Shown: positions 52,566-62,176 of the stretch, in pieces | Layout: each line of letters begins with the position of its first letter | How positions within the stretch are numbered: the stretch's first letter is position 1 | Assembly: GCF_017873765.1 (NCBI RefSeq) | Contig: NZ_JAGGKP010000008.1 | Location: 42,616 to 106,615 of the forward strand | DNA length: 64,000 bases | Direction: 5' to 3' | Origin: Paenibacillus sediminis | Lineage (GTDB): Bacteria; Bacillota; Bacilli; Paenibacillales; Paenibacillaceae | Notes under the pieces: model-generated | What the model was told of the DNA's origin: nothing | What the model saw: only the letters and a program-made list of their open reading frames with translations | Database searches by the model: none | Program-made: the position numbers and the translations under genes

Positions 52566-54365
52566 TTAAACCAAATGATCCGTCATCTTTAAAAATTGCT
52601 CTACATCATCTAAACATAATTGGATAGCGCTTTGCCAGAAATCAGGTCCAGTCAAATCAACCCCTAAATGCTTCTGAGCTAGATCTTCAACTGTCATACG
52701 ACCTGTATCCCGGAGAAGAGCATCATATTTATCGGCAAATGCCGGCCCTTCTTCCAGCGCTCTCGCATAAATACCCGTGCTGAACAAATATCCGAACGTA
52801 TACGGGAAGTTATAGAATGGCACATCGGTAATATAAAAATGCAGCTTAGAAGCCCAGAAATGCGGATGATAAGATGCAAGCTTATCACAGAATGCTTCTT
52901 TTTGCGCTTCTTCCATTAATTCACTTAATTCCTCTGCACTCAATAACCCATTTTTCCGTTTCTCATAAAATCTAGTTTCAAATAAAAAACGCGCATGAAT
53001 GTTCATAAACATCGAAATGCTGTTTCCAATTTTGTTCTCTAGAAGAGCAAGCTTCTCTTGTTTGTCTGCCTCCCCTTTTACTAAAGAATCTGCAACAATC
53101 ATCTCGGCAAAAGTAGAAGCTGTCTCTGCTACATTCATGGCGTAATCTTGGTTAAAATGAGGCAAATCATCCATCACAAATTGATGATATCCATGACCTA
53201 GTTCATGAGCAAGTGTAGATACATTGGAGGCCGTTCCGCCGTAAGTCATAAAAATGCGCGTTTGTTTGCTGACTGGCAGTGAAGCACAGAAACCTCCAGG
53301 GCGTTTGCCTGGACGGTCTTCGACTTCAATCCAGTTGTTCTCAAACGCATGCACAGCGAAATCAGCTAGTTTAGGGCTAAATTTGCGGAACTGTTCAACA
53401 ATTTCTTCTGCCGCATCATCATAATTTATTTTACCAGTTGACTCGCCAATGGGAGCATCTACATCAGCCCAGCTTAACTTCTCTACACCAAGAAGCTTCG
53501 CTTTACGCTCCAAGAAGGCGGCGAATACAGGCTTATTGTCGGTAATTACTTTCCACATGCTGTCAAGCGTTTGACGAGTCATACGATTGATGGCAAGCGG
53601 TTCTTTCAATGTGTCTTCCCAGCCGCGATTCTCATACAGTTTATTTCGGAAGCCAGCAATACGGTTAAGCGTATCTGCGCAATAATCAGCCGCATCAGTC
53701 CAAGCTTTCTCCCAGAGTGAGAACATTTTCTCCCGAACATTTCGATCGGGATCCACCAATTTATTAGATGCTTGCCCAGCGGATAAGAGCACCGACTCTC
53801 CGTTCTCCTCAAATGGAATGCGGACCTGACTAACAATCGTATCATAGAACTCACTCCATCCATGATAGCCGTCTACTGCTAAATCTAGAGCCAAGCTTTC
53901 AAGCTCCGGAGACATTTTCTCACGCGCAATCTCCCTGCTCTCGTTCAGCGAGAAAGAAATTGGAGCAATTTCGCTGCGCTTCATCCATGAAGACCATACT
54001 TCCTCGTTTGTGTCACGAAGAATGTTTTGGAACCTGGCAGATACACTGTTCAGCTTCGCTACGAATGTTGCAATTTTGCCAGACAACTGGATTGCTTTCT
54101 TATCTTTCTGGTCTTGAGAAGTTAAGCAAGAGACAAAAGAGGAAGCCTCAGTTAGCCGCTGACCGCAGCTCTGAAACAATTCAATCACAGCATCCCACCG
54201 ATGCGTCTCATCGAGTGTCTGAGGGGCTTTTGCATTTGTAACCTGTTTTTGCAATTCATTAATATCTTGTTCAAGATCTCCTAGAAATGAGGCAAAGCTT
54301 GCAGAGGATGATCCTCCGTTAAAAATGGATTCCAAATCCCAAGTGAGCTGAAGCGGATGTTTCAT
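52566..54365 (-). CDS. pepF: M3-family oligoendopeptidase F
   Basis: The 599-residue zinc metallopeptidase has the gluzincin motif HELGHGYHQF (near residue 387) with the downstream Glu in AETASTFAEM, and the N-terminal helical oligopeptidase domain. Length matches PepF/YjbG. It degrades short peptides in the cytoplasm. AAAGGTGATC precedes the ATG. It is divergent from the small yycC-like gene. Confidence 0.95.
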   Translation of the reverse strand: MKHPLQLTWDLESIFNGGSSSASFASFLGDLEQDINELQKQVTNAKAPQTLDETHRWDAVIELFQSCGQRLTEASSFVSCLTSQDQKDKKAIQLSGKIATFVAKLNSVSARFQNILRDTNEEVWSSWMKRSEIAPISFSLNESREIAREKMSPELESLALDLAVDGYHGWSEFYDTIVSQVRIPFEENGESVLLSAGQASNKLVDPDRNVREKMFSLWEKAWTDAADYCADTLNRIAGFRNKLYENRGWEDTLKEPLAINRMTRQTLDSMWKVITDNKPVFAAFLERKAKLLGVEKLSWADVDAPIGESTGKINYDDAAEEIVEQFRKFSPKLADFAVHAFENNWIEVEDRPGKRPGGFCASLPVSKQTRIFMTYGGTASNVSTLAHELGHGYHQFVMDDLPHFNQDYAMNVAETASTFAEMIVADSLVKGEADKQEKLALLENKIGNSISMFMNIHARFLFETRFYEKRKNGLLSAEELSELMEEAQKEAFCDKLASYHPHFWASKLHFYITDVPFYNFPYTFGYLFSTGIYARALEEGPAFADKYDALLRDTGRMTVEDLAQKHLGVDLTGPDFWQSAIQLCLDDVEQFLKMTDHLV

Positions 54366-54457
54366 GGCAGATCACCTTTCTTGTAATTTATATTTGAAGT
54401 ATCCTTAGAGAATGTGTATAACTATACTATAACTTTCATTCATGGAGGGATACTCAT

Positions 54458-54625
54458 ATGAGACCTTTACAAATATCACCGGAGACGGCTGTCAAATTAT
54501 CTGAGAAACTGGGAGTTCCTTTGGAACACTTGATGCATATGCCTCAGCATATATTAATGAAAAAGCTCGCAGAATTAGCCAAAGAAGAAACGAGTAATTC
54601 ATCGCAAAGTGAGTCTAAAGAATAA
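54458..54625 (+). CDS. YycC-like small protein
   Basis: The 55-residue product MRPLQISPETAVKLSEKLG, VPLEHLMHMPQHILMKKLAEL resembles the YycC family of Bacillales, with its conserved MHMPQH segment. GGAGG precedes the ATG by eight bases. The stop overlaps the next start (TAATG), so the two genes are translationally coupled. Function is unknown. Confidence 0.78.
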   Translation: MRPLQISPETAVKLSEKLGVPLEHLMHMPQHILMKKLAELAKEETSNSSQSESKE

Positions 54626-54855
54626 TGATTCCTTTTGAGAGATCGTGGCCATATGACGTAATCGCTGGCGATGTGTATGTACAGAAATGTCCTTTCTGCG
54701 AGCAGGAAAATGTACTGCTTCCGATGAAGCCTCACGAGCTGCAAAGCGTGCGCGAGGGTAAGAAGAAGCTGCTCGTGTTTCCTTGTTGTCATAACAAAGT
54801 GACCGTTCTTAACAGCGATTCCGACTATATACTTACAGATCAAGTTCTTCGGTAA
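54625..54855 (+). CDS. Small cysteine-containing, probably zinc-binding protein
   Basis: The 76-residue protein has CPFC near residue 22 and PCCHNK near residue 53, which together could form a four-ligand zinc site. It has no membrane segment. Its ATG overlaps the last base of the upstream stop codon, and a terminator follows. The family is not recognised; metal binding is inferred from the cysteine pattern. Confidence 0.72.
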   Translation: MIPFERSWPYDVIAGDVYVQKCPFCEQENVLLPMKPHELQSVREGKKKLLVFPCCHNKVTVLNSDSDYILTDQVLR

Positions 54856-54868
54856 TATATAAATATGT

Positions 54869-54915
54869 TAAATAAAGAGCATAAAGGAATATCCATTCCT
54901 TTATGCTTTATTTAT
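54869..54915. terminator. Terminator between the zinc-binding gene and the DUF2225 gene
   Basis: AATAAAGAGCATAAAGGAAT pairs with ATTCCTTTATGCTTTATT with one bulge. It serves two convergent genes. Confidence 0.85.
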
Positions 54916-54927
54916 GTATAAGAACCG

Positions 54928-55641
54928 TTAGCTTGATTTACTTTCGTTACGCATTTCCTCAGGCAATTCAAGCTTCTTCTCCGTCATCAGTTCTCGCAGA
55001 ACAGCCCATTGCTCTCTAGAAGCCCGGATCATCGCCGTATCTACGATTTTATGATCATGAATAACACGCGAAAACCATTTTGCCGCTTCATGTAAAGATC
55101 CAGTCCGTAAGTTCAGTTCGCCAATGAGATATAATAGGCGGGCATCATTCTTCCCAACAACTTCGGTCTCATACACTCTCACATATGCTTCTAATGAGAA
55201 ACGCATAAATCTCTGTTCCTGCTCTTTATTACCTTTATAACGATACATCCACGCTATATGCTGAAGCAGACTCGCGATAATTCGCTCCTTTTCTTCAATT
55301 GCTTGAGCACATAATAGAGCTAACTTATAAGTTTCCAGTGCGGCATTCCAATCACGCTGTCCGCTGTAATCTTTAGGGGTCCAGCGATCACCAACTTCGC
55401 TTCTAAATTTTCTTTTCTGTACCTCTGTCAGTTTACTTGAAGAGTGCTCAGTTGAGGCGAAACCACATGCAGGACATACACGAACGACATAATAATCAGG
55501 ATTTTCTTCCTTGTAATAACCGCAAAAATCAGAATCCGTCCGAATTGCTTTTTTAAAGCTTGGACGAACGCGAGAGGATTGAAATACATTCTCGCATTGC
55601 CAGCAAGTCACATGAATTGAGTATAAAGGTTCCAGCGTCAC
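54928..55641 (-). CDS. DUF2225 protein
   Basis: The 237-residue protein has an N-terminal metal-binding region with CWQCENVF and VRVCPACGFA (two CxxC pairs) followed by a helical tetratricopeptide-like region (ALETYKLALLCAQA, ASLLQHIAWMYRYKGN, LYLIGELNLRTGSLHEAAKWF). This is the DUF2225 layout. The GTG at 55641 follows GGAGGAG by eight bases. It lies upstream of no other gene in its operon. Function is unknown; a scaffold role is suggested by the repeats. Confidence 0.83.
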   Translation of the reverse strand: MTLEPLYSIHVTCWQCENVFQSSRVRPSFKKAIRTDSDFCGYYKEENPDYYVVRVCPACGFASTEHSSSKLTEVQKRKFRSEVGDRWTPKDYSGQRDWNAALETYKLALLCAQAIEEKERIIASLLQHIAWMYRYKGNKEQEQRFMRFSLEAYVRVYETEVVGKNDARLLYLIGELNLRTGSLHEAAKWFSRVIHDHKIVDTAMIRASREQWAVLRELMTEKKLELPEEMRNESKSS

Positions 55642-55690
55642 AGGTTTATCTCCTCCCTTTTGTCTGATCACTGCAGTTCTGTTCTAATAA

Positions 55691-56068
55691 TTAAGAAGGG
55701 GTGTTTACAAAATGATAGGCAGGGCCTGATAAACGTTCCAGCACAAAAGTACGAAGCGGCTCCTCAATTCCAACCTCAGTAAGCGCCCCGGCCATACAAG
55801 ACAACCATGCATCGGCTCTCTCCCTCGTAATCGGAAACGGAAGATGCCGAGCACGCATCATCGGATGACCGTACTCATCTGAATATAGAGAAGGACCTCC
55901 AAAAAATTGTGTTAAAAACTTATATTGTCTATCCATGACCGGATCAATGTTCTCGGGGAACAATGGTCCAATTAAAGGATTTTGCTTCACTCTTGGATAA
56001 AATGCTTCAACGACCCTGCGAAGTACAGGTGCGCCTCCAATCATTTCGTAGAGCGTCTCATTCGCCAT
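55691..56068 (-). CDS. glbO: Group II truncated haemoglobin
   Basis: The 125-residue globin has the 2-on-2 fold signature with YEMIGGAPVLRRVVEAFY (TyrB10 region), FGGP and the proximal ligand H75 in RARHLPFPI. It matches YjbI/GlbO proteins, which bind O2 or NO and aid respiration or peroxide handling. ATG at 56068 has GGTGATAAG. It lies about 50 bp upstream of the DUF2225 gene and may share its transcript. B. subtilis yjbI lies near yjbH in a redox-related block. Confidence 0.93.
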   Translation of the reverse strand: MANETLYEMIGGAPVLRRVVEAFYPRVKQNPLIGPLFPENIDPVMDRQYKFLTQFFGGPSLYSDEYGHPMMRARHLPFPITRERADAWLSCMAGALTEVGIEEPLRTFVLERLSGPAYHFVNTPS

Positions 56069-56123
56069 ATCTTATCACCAACTTTTTTCATTTCCCAAAA
56101 TATAGGTTTGTACTATTATATCA

Positions 56124-56163
56124 TATCAAAAAATGGTGCTAAACGTTTGTTTAGCACCATTGG
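56124..56163 (-). terminator. Terminator of the 33-residue ORF
   Basis: AATGGTGCTAAAC (56132-56144) pairs perfectly with GTTTAGCACCATT (56149-56161), followed on the minus strand by TTTTTTGATA. Confidence 0.85.
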
Positions 56164-56170
56164 GCCTAAG

Positions 56171-56272
56171 TTAGTAGCTTCGCCAATCCTCTTCACCGGG
56201 ATGGACGAGAGAGGCGCGAATTACATATACAAAAGCGCATACGAGAATACCGGCGACAATACTCATTTTCAT
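56171..56272 (-). CDS. 33-residue membrane peptide ORF
   Basis: The product MKMSIVAGILVCAFVYVIRA, SLVHPGEEDWRSY has one hydrophobic helix and a charged tail. GGTGGAGTG lies directly upstream of the ATG, with optimal spacing to the in-frame ATG at 56266, and a perfect terminator begins 10 bp after the stop. Together these suggest a real short gene. I recognise no family. Absence of homologues would weaken the call. Confidence 0.5.
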   Translation of the reverse strand: MKMSIVAGILVCAFVYVIRASLVHPGEEDWRSY

Positions 56273-56468
56273 CACTCCACCCTTATCATGTTCAAACAGC
56301 GACAAAAAATGTATGTTGTTACACTTAGTTTATCATACCTTTCAAAAAAATAAAGAACTTTATGTAATCGCTTACTTATATTTTTGGTTGTACTTTGTAC
56401 TGTTTGTCCAGGCAAATGCATAACAGTATTTTATAATGCTTCGTTTATCTGCCAGGAGGCGTGTTACA

Positions 56469-57713
56469 ATGGTTCAACATCGCTTTGGTGTTCCTCTCAT
56501 GGTTGGGTCCATGTTATTGATATGCATCTTCATGTTTGTTTATCCCCAAGCTTCCCTTAATGCAGCACTGCGAGGTTTATCGATATGGTGGGATGTTTTA
56601 TTCCCCTCTTTATTCCCTTTTTTTGTAATATCTGAGGTACTTCTAGGCTTTGGTATCGTCCATTTTATCGGTACATTGCTTGACCCCCTTATGAAGCCTT
56701 TGTTCCGCATTCCAGGAAGCGGAGGCTTCGTCGCGGCTATGGGCTATGCCTCAGGATATCCAGTTGGAGCAAAGCTGACTGCAAAGTTGTGGGAACAGAA
56801 GTTAGTTAACCGAGAAGAGGCGGAACGGCTTGTTGCCTTTACAACTTCCTCAGATCCGATCTTTCTCATAGGTGCAGTCTCGGTCGGATTTTTTCACAAT
56901 CCTAAAGTAGCCTCTATACTTGCACTAGCCCATTACGGCGGTGGACTTATGGTAGGTCTCATTATGCGTTTCCACGGCTCAAAAAGTTCAAAGCCCCAAT
57001 CAAAGGCCGATCGAATCCATGGAAAAGGACGCTTAAGAATAGCATTTTATCAGATGCATCAAGCACGTATTCAAGATGGCAGAGGACTCGGTCAACTCTT
57101 AAGTCAAGCTATAAATTCATCCTTGCAGCTTATTATTGTCGTAGGGGGTTTAGTCGTATTCTTCTCTGTTATTCTGGAAGTTCTTACACAAGCTAGACTC
57201 ATGTCGTTATTATACAGCCTTATTCACGGTATGCTTCAAATGGCAGGGCTTCCTTCCGCCTTGTCTGAACCTATTGTAGGGGGGCTGTTTGAAGTTACAC
57301 TGGGTGCGCGATTTGCTGGAGAGGCTGGAAGCAGCATCCCGCTTCAGTATAAAGTAGCTGCAGCTGCATTTATTTTGTCATGGGGAGGATTGTCCGTTCA
57401 TGCTCAAATTACGAGTATTCTAAATCATACCAACCTTCGTTACTTACCGTTTATGGTGGCACGTTTTATACATGCGATCATTAGCGCGATATTAACGTTC
57501 TTGTTGTGGGATGCTGTAATGGGAAAGGATTATAATACTGTTTTCTCTGCTCCTGCTTGGAAGACGTATCCATTAACCGGATGGAGTATGAATATGTTCT
57601 CGCTTAATTATCGCATACTGATCTATATACTTTTCATGTTGCTTTTCATTTCCTTCATAATCCACTGCTTCAGAAGGATAAGACTCTTCATAAAATCGGC
57701 AAATCGGAAATGA
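56469..57713 (+). CDS. ylbJ: Sporulation integral membrane protein YlbJ
   Basis: The 414-residue protein has about 10 membrane segments, with GSGGFVAAMGYASGYPVGAKLTAKLWEQ near residue 85 and the mirrored GGLFEVTLGARFAGEAG further on. These are the nucleoside-recognition (Gate) domain motifs of YlbJ. YlbJ is a sigma-E-dependent protein needed for spore cortex in B. subtilis. ATG 56469 follows AGGAGG by nine bases. Next downstream gene is nadK (67 bp). No perfect sigma-E promoter could be fixed by eye. Confidence 0.88.
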   Translation: MVQHRFGVPLMVGSMLLICIFMFVYPQASLNAALRGLSIWWDVLFPSLFPFFVISEVLLGFGIVHFIGTLLDPLMKPLFRIPGSGGFVAAMGYASGYPVGAKLTAKLWEQKLVNREEAERLVAFTTSSDPIFLIGAVSVGFFHNPKVASILALAHYGGGLMVGLIMRFHGSKSSKPQSKADRIHGKGRLRIAFYQMHQARIQDGRGLGQLLSQAINSSLQLIIVVGGLVVFFSVILEVLTQARLMSLLYSLIHGMLQMAGLPSALSEPIVGGLFEVTLGARFAGEAGSSIPLQYKVAAAAFILSWGGLSVHAQITSILNHTNLRYLPFMVARFIHAIISAILTFLLWDAVMGKDYNTVFSAPAWKTYPLTGWSMNMFSLNYRILIYILFMLLFISFIIHCFRRIRLFIKSANRK

Positions 57714-57780
57714 AACGTTGTTTTCTGACTCATAATTGGATAGAATCGGTATATACCGTCTAACAAAGGAGATCTTCATA

Positions 57781-58584
57781 TTGAGATATTATGTTCTAGA
57801 TCGTGGAGATCAGTTATCAGTTGAATTGAGCGAGCAATTTCATAAGCTTGCAGCAGGACGCGGCTTTCAATTGGATGCAGAATCACCGGAAATCGTCATT
57901 TCTATAGGCGGTGATGGTACGATGCTGCACGCTTTCCATACCTTTATTGATCGTATCCCTAATATTGCATTCGTAGGAGTACATACTGGCCATCTCGGTT
58001 TTTATGCGGACTGGAAAGCTGATGAAATTCCTGAACTAATTGAATTAATGAGTGGAGCTAAAAGCGCTGATCAACTAAAACCACGAATTGCGAAATATCC
58101 GCTTATTGAAATCGAAATATACAAAAAATCTGGACAAACGACTTGCATTGCCCTGAATGAACTTACGATTAAAGGCGTGGATGGAACCATTGTCGCACAA
58201 ATAGACATCAATGATGAACTGTTTGAAATGTTCCGAGGAGACGGGATTTGTATTTCTACACCTTCAGGCAGTACTGCCTATAACAAAAGTATTGGCGGTG
58301 CGTTAGTGCATCCATCCATTGAGGCGTTGCAGCTAGCGGAAATCGCTTCGATAAACAATCGTGTCTTCCGCACGCTGGGATCATCGCTTCTTCTTCCAAA
58401 GCACCATCATTGTGATATTTATTCACGTAAAGAACAACGGCTGCTTCTTACCATTGATCACCTCAACATCCCTGTTGATGATCTCATTTCGATTCAGTGC
58501 AAAGTTGCAGAACAGAAAATAAGTTTTGTCCGTTACCGTCCTTATCCATTTTGGAATCGAGTGCGTGAAGCTTTCTTAGGGTAG
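57781..58584 (+). CDS. nadK: NAD kinase
   Basis: The 267-residue enzyme has the GGDGTM motif (43-48), GVHTGHLGFYADW and the substrate-binding segment TPSGSTAYNKSIGGALVHP. It phosphorylates NAD to NADP in the cytoplasm. The TTG at 57781 follows AAAGGAGAT by seven bases, whereas codons further upstream have no site. Length equals the short Bacillus PpnK. A terminator follows shared with yutD. Confidence 0.94.
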   Translation: MRYYVLDRGDQLSVELSEQFHKLAAGRGFQLDAESPEIVISIGGDGTMLHAFHTFIDRIPNIAFVGVHTGHLGFYADWKADEIPELIELMSGAKSADQLKPRIAKYPLIEIEIYKKSGQTTCIALNELTIKGVDGTIVAQIDINDELFEMFRGDGICISTPSGSTAYNKSIGGALVHPSIEALQLAEIASINNRVFRTLGSSLLLPKHHHCDIYSRKEQRLLLTIDHLNIPVDDLISIQCKVAEQKISFVRYRPYPFWNRVREAFLG

Positions 58585-58590
58585 GGATAA

Positions 58591-58628
58591 TAAAAAAGCG
58601 GTCCTGATGATCAGGAACCGCTTTTTAC
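58591..58628. terminator. Bidirectional terminator between nadK and yutD
   Basis: AAAAGCGGTCCTGA pairs with TCAGGAACCGCTTTT with one mismatch. The arm on the right overlaps the last codons of yutD. Confidence 0.88.
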
Positions 58629-58943
58629 GTTAGGTGCGCTCTCACTATCGTTAACAGGTTCTTTGACAGAATCCTTTGTTTTTTCTAACACAAAATAAGC
58701 ACAGCCAAAATTACAATATTCGTTAATATAGTCCACCAGGCTGGAGATCGTTGTATCTTTGGTAGCTTTAGGGTGGTTGTCCTTGAAAAATCCTTTAAGA
58801 CGCAGTTGGCTATATCCCCAATCACCAATGATATAATCGTAGCGATCGAGAACTTCACTATATCGCTCCTTGAACGCTTCTAGATTCCAACCATTCTTAT
58901 GATTCTGGACAAGTTCATAGGTTTTGCCACTCATTTGAATCAA
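58611..58943 (-). CDS. yutD: YutD-family protein (DUF1027)
   Basis: The 110-residue protein has YELVQNHKNGWNLEAFKERYSEVLDRYDYIIGDWGYSQLRLKGFF (in parts), the YutD core, with a Cys pair near the end of the domain (EYCNFGCAYFVL). TTG at 58943 is eight bases from CAGGAG; GTG at 58949 is only two away. In B. subtilis yutD lies next to lipA (yutB), as here (28 bp). Function is unknown. Confidence 0.88.
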   Translation of the reverse strand: MIQMSGKTYELVQNHKNGWNLEAFKERYSEVLDRYDYIIGDWGYSQLRLKGFFKDNHPKATKDTTISSLVDYINEYCNFGCAYFVLEKTKDSVKEPVNDSESAPNVKSGS

Positions 58944-58971
58944 GGACACTTCTCCTGCCTTTCATATAGTA

Positions 58972-59871
58972 TTATTGCGAAACCGCTTGCTCCTCTTTAT
59001 GACGAGTTGCTGATTTCACTTGTTCGTGAGCATGATAAGAACTGCGTACCAAAGGTCCAGATTCAACGTGGCTGAAGCCGCGTTTCAAGCCTTCCTCTTT
59101 CAGTTTCGCAAATTCATCAGGATGGTAGTATTTCTCCACATTTAAATGTTTAGGAGAAGGCTGTAAATATTGACCGAGCGTTAGTATATCACAGTCTACC
59201 GCACGGAGATCATCCATCGCTTGTAAAATTTCATCCCATTCCTCGCCTACACCAAGCATAATGCTTGATTTCGTAGGGATATCTGGTTGTAGTTCTTTAG
59301 CTCTCTTCAATAGCTCAAGGGAACGGCGATATTTCGCTTTAGCACGAACCCGATCAGAAAGTCTTTCAACGGTTTCAATATTATGATTTAAAATATCTGG
59401 TTTTGCATCCATTACAATTTTGAGTGAGTCCAAATCACCTTGAAAATCAGGAATGAGAACTTCTACGCTGCAAAATGGAAGCCGTTTGCGAATGGCATGA
59501 ATCGTTCCGGCAAAAATGGAAGCGCCGCCATCTTTGAGATCATCACGCGCAACACTAGTGACAACACAGTGGCGTAGATTCATATTCTCAGCAGCTTCGG
59601 CTACACGTTCCGGCTCTTGCAGATCCAGTTCAGTTGGCATACCTGTATTCACCGCACAGAAACGACATGCACGAGTACAAATATCACCCAGAATCATAAA
59701 GGTAGCAGTGCGGTTCGCCCAGCATTCATATATGTTCGGACAGCGCGCTTCTTCACATACCGTATGTAATGTTTTTGAGCGCATCATGTCTTTAATCTCT
59801 TTGAAATTATCTCCGGTAGTCAGCTTAATGCGAATCCAATCTGGTTTAGCTAATTTCTCCTCTTTTGCCAA
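58972..59871 (-). CDS. lipA: Lipoyl synthase
   Basis: LipA inserts two sulfurs into octanoyl-GcvH. The 299-residue radical-SAM enzyme has both clusters: auxiliary C39, C44, C50 in [12 protein letters not shown] and radical-SAM C65, C69, C72 in CTRACRFC. C-terminal [13 protein letters not shown] completes the RSSY signature. TTG start at 59871 is eight bases from AAGG. Adjacent to yutD and the LytH-like gene, as in B. subtilis. Confidence 0.96.
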   Translation of the reverse strand: MAKEEKLAKPDWIRIKLTTGDNFKEIKDMMRSKTLHTVCEEARCPNIYECWANRTATFMILGDICTRACRFCAVNTGMPTELDLQEPERVAEAAENMNLRHCVVTSVARDDLKDGGASIFAGTIHAIRKRLPFCSVEVLIPDFQGDLDSLKIVMDAKPDILNHNIETVERLSDRVRAKAKYRRSLELLKRAKELQPDIPTKSSIMLGVGEEWDEILQAMDDLRAVDCDILTLGQYLQPSPKHLNVEKYYHPDEFAKLKEEGLKRGFSHVESGPLVRSSYHAHEQVKSATRHKEEQAVSQ

Positions 59872-60073
59872 TGTGTTGACCTTCTTTCTCTCATATTAAG
59901 CCGCTGCTCACTCATATTATACCATGAAATTGATGGATATACTTGTCCTTAACGAAGAAAGATGAATGAAAAAGAACTGAAAATGGATAAAAGATCATAA
60001 ATTGATTCAACCTAATGCTGTGTCTAATCTATATTACACAAACCACATCCGACAACAAGAGGAGGCTCTGAAG

Positions 60074-61153
60074 TTGATATCCATTTCTCAGTTCAGCTTA
60101 CTCTGCTTGCGCTGTGCTGCATATGGCCTGATAGCTTCCATTATATGGCTGAATACGAGCGCCTATGCGAAAGCAGAAGAGAAGGCTAGTGTATCTAAGA
60201 CCTCTCCGCCTAAACAAGTTGAGAATATATACGATTCCCGCAAAATACTCTACGATAAAATGAGTGTGCTCACCAATATTCCATGGTATCGGCTCGCTGC
60301 CATAGATCAATATGAACGAACGATGACGAAGGCACATCCTAAAGATCGCAAACATCCTGAAAGGTTGACCGGAATTTTCATGAGTGAACCTGCTTGGACA
60401 GGCTGGCTGAACCCTGACCCTAAAGATGTAAATCCGAAATCGATTGAAATTTTCGCAGGATATGGACGGGACGGCTCTGGAGATGGAATTGCGGACGCGA
60501 ACAATGACGTGGATGTGCTGTATAGTATGGCTAGCCATTTACTAAAATACGGATATGCAGATGATGATTTCTACATTGCACTTTGGGACTACTATCAGAA
60601 CAGTCGCGCGGTTCAGCGCATACAACAATTTGCAAAAATTTATCAAACATTTGATCGATTAGATTTGTTCGAGCATGCATTTCCTTTGCCTATCGGAAAT
60701 AGTTACGCTTATCATGACACATGGGGCAGCGCCCGAGGCTGGGGCGGGAACCGCATTCATGAAGGCACAGACTTATTTGCCTACTATGGATTGCCTGTTA
60801 GAAGTACCTGTTACGGTATTATTGAAGTGAAAGGGTGGAATCCATTTGGCGGGTGGCGAATTGGAATTCGAGACCTTGAAAATCGGTACCACTACTATGC
60901 GCATTTATCCGGGTATAACAAAAGTATAAATATAGGCGATGTGGTCACTCCAGGACAAACGATTGGCTGGGTCGGCAGCTCTGGCTATGGAAAACCGGGT
61001 ACTCAGGGGAAATTCCCGCCGCATCTTCATTACGGCATTTATCGAGACAGAGGTCTCGTCGAATGGTCATTTGACCCATACCCGCTGCTAAGACAATGGG
61101 AGATCGAAGAACGCAAACGTCTTAAAAAAGGAAAAACGGTACCTTCATCATGA
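60074..61153 (+). CDS. lytH: M23 peptidase (LytH-like cell-wall hydrolase)
   Basis: The 359-residue protein has a signal peptide (about 1-30), an uncharacterised N-terminal region with PWYRLAAIDQYERTM and a C-terminal LytM/M23 domain with H229 and D233 in HEGTDLF and H319 in PPHLHYG. B. subtilis LytH cuts the L-Ala-D-Glu bond of cortex peptidoglycan during sporulation and sits beside lipA and yunB in the same order, which supports the name. TTG at 60074 lies eight bases from GAGGAGG. Confidence 0.9.
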   Translation: MISISQFSLLCLRCAAYGLIASIIWLNTSAYAKAEEKASVSKTSPPKQVENIYDSRKILYDKMSVLTNIPWYRLAAIDQYERTMTKAHPKDRKHPERLTGIFMSEPAWTGWLNPDPKDVNPKSIEIFAGYGRDGSGDGIADANNDVDVLYSMASHLLKYGYADDDFYIALWDYYQNSRAVQRIQQFAKIYQTFDRLDLFEHAFPLPIGNSYAYHDTWGSARGWGGNRIHEGTDLFAYYGLPVRSTCYGIIEVKGWNPFGGWRIGIRDLENRYHYYAHLSGYNKSINIGDVVTPGQTIGWVGSSGYGKPGTQGKFPPHLHYGIYRDRGLVEWSFDPYPLLRQWEIEERKRLKKGKTVPSS

Positions 61154-61166
61154 AGGTACCGTTTGT
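61130..61166. terminator. Terminator between lytH and yunB
   Basis: AAACGGTACCTTCAT (61134-61148) pairs perfectly with ATGAAGGTACCGTTT (61150-61164). It overlaps the lytH stop codon. Confidence 0.85.
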
Positions 61167-61167
61167 T

Positions 61168-62001
61168 CTATTTGGCTTCTCCGCCTTCGACTGGATGTAC
61201 ATCCGACGCTGTTGGTTGCTCCTCGCTTGCAGCTCCTTCGCCTGACTTATTCTGAGATTGCCCCTCGCTTGGCGGTGTATTCATCGGAACGGAAATATTA
61301 GGGGCATTATTGCCATTTTCGCCAATGGGATTCCCTTTATTATCATAGTAATACATCGGCACATCCCCAACGACCAGCAAATAAGAAATCGGAATTTCCG
61401 TTTCCACTTTCTCAGCTTCAATATCAAATGGGATGACAACGGATACTTCAGTCGTAATGTGAATGTACACTTCAACCAGAATCATATTAATTCCTGCATC
61501 TTGCTGACGAGTGCTAAGTTCTACTTTTACAGCACCTTGGGGTTCAATCCTTACTGGAATCTTCGGACCAAATGATGCTAAAACAGGGCTTCCGAGCGCC
61601 ATCCCTAACGGAATGTTCTCCTTCAGCATGTGAATATTTTGCAAAGTGGATTGTACAACCTGAATCGTATCTGAAGTTATTTTCATGTGCTCAGCATAGT
61701 TCAGCATAAATCCAGATACTTTCCCGCTTTCTTCCGTTTTCCATTCAATTAACTTATCAAAACGTTGCCCTTCCGTCACCTGAGTCGTAATTGCCTTATT
61801 AATCGCCTCCGTAGCAATTTGCTGCACTCGAACCTTCGCTAAATGCATTGTAGGCGGTACCATGTTTCTCTCGATATAACTAAAAAGCTGAAGTGTGCAA
61901 ATCAACATAATTAACATAATGATCAGCAATATTGTCCGCCTTTTATTTCGGGGCTTACTCTTCTGGCTATGCCACCTTCGCCTTCTTCGCATTTGCCACA
62001 T
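61168..62001 (-). CDS. yunB: Sporulation protein YunB
   Basis: The 277-residue protein has one N-terminal membrane anchor after a very basic start, then an extracytoplasmic domain (AKVRVQQIATEAINKAI, RVRQ-type) with VEIPISYLLVVGDVPMYY-like elements and a Gly/Glu-rich tail. It matches YunB, a sigma-E-controlled protein of the mother cell. ATG 62001 follows CAGGAGG. Convergent with lytH and 12 bp from it. Confidence 0.85.
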   Translation of the reverse strand: MWQMRRRRRWHSQKSKPRNKRRTILLIIMLIMLICTLQLFSYIERNMVPPTMHLAKVRVQQIATEAINKAITTQVTEGQRFDKLIEWKTEESGKVSGFMLNYAEHMKITSDTIQVVQSTLQNIHMLKENIPLGMALGSPVLASFGPKIPVRIEPQGAVKVELSTRQQDAGINMILVEVYIHITTEVSVVIPFDIEAEKVETEIPISYLLVVGDVPMYYYDNKGNPIGENGNNAPNISVPMNTPPSEGQSQNKSGEGAASEEQPTASDVHPVEGGEAK

Positions 62002-62176
62002 TCACACATTCCTCCTGGCAGCCGTCCCATTTCTTTTATATGGTTATGCAGCCAAGTTGCAAAAAAGAAGAGCAGGTCCCGAGGTTTGGGGTGCTGCTTT
62101 ATTTTTTAGAAAAAAATGCCGATATCATTAATAGCTTACCGATATCATTAACTTACTAGTGCAGAAGGAGACTTTT

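Noticed and set aside
55982..56353. Open frame of 123 codons on the plus strand
   Set aside because: It runs antisense through the start of the haemoglobin gene, a terminator and the short minus-strand ORF, has no ribosome binding site and encodes a composition unlike real proteins.
56363..56376. TGTAATCGCTTACT as a catabolite-response element in front of ylbJ
   Set aside because: It fits the cre consensus except the last base, but ylbJ is a sporulation gene and there is no supporting context.
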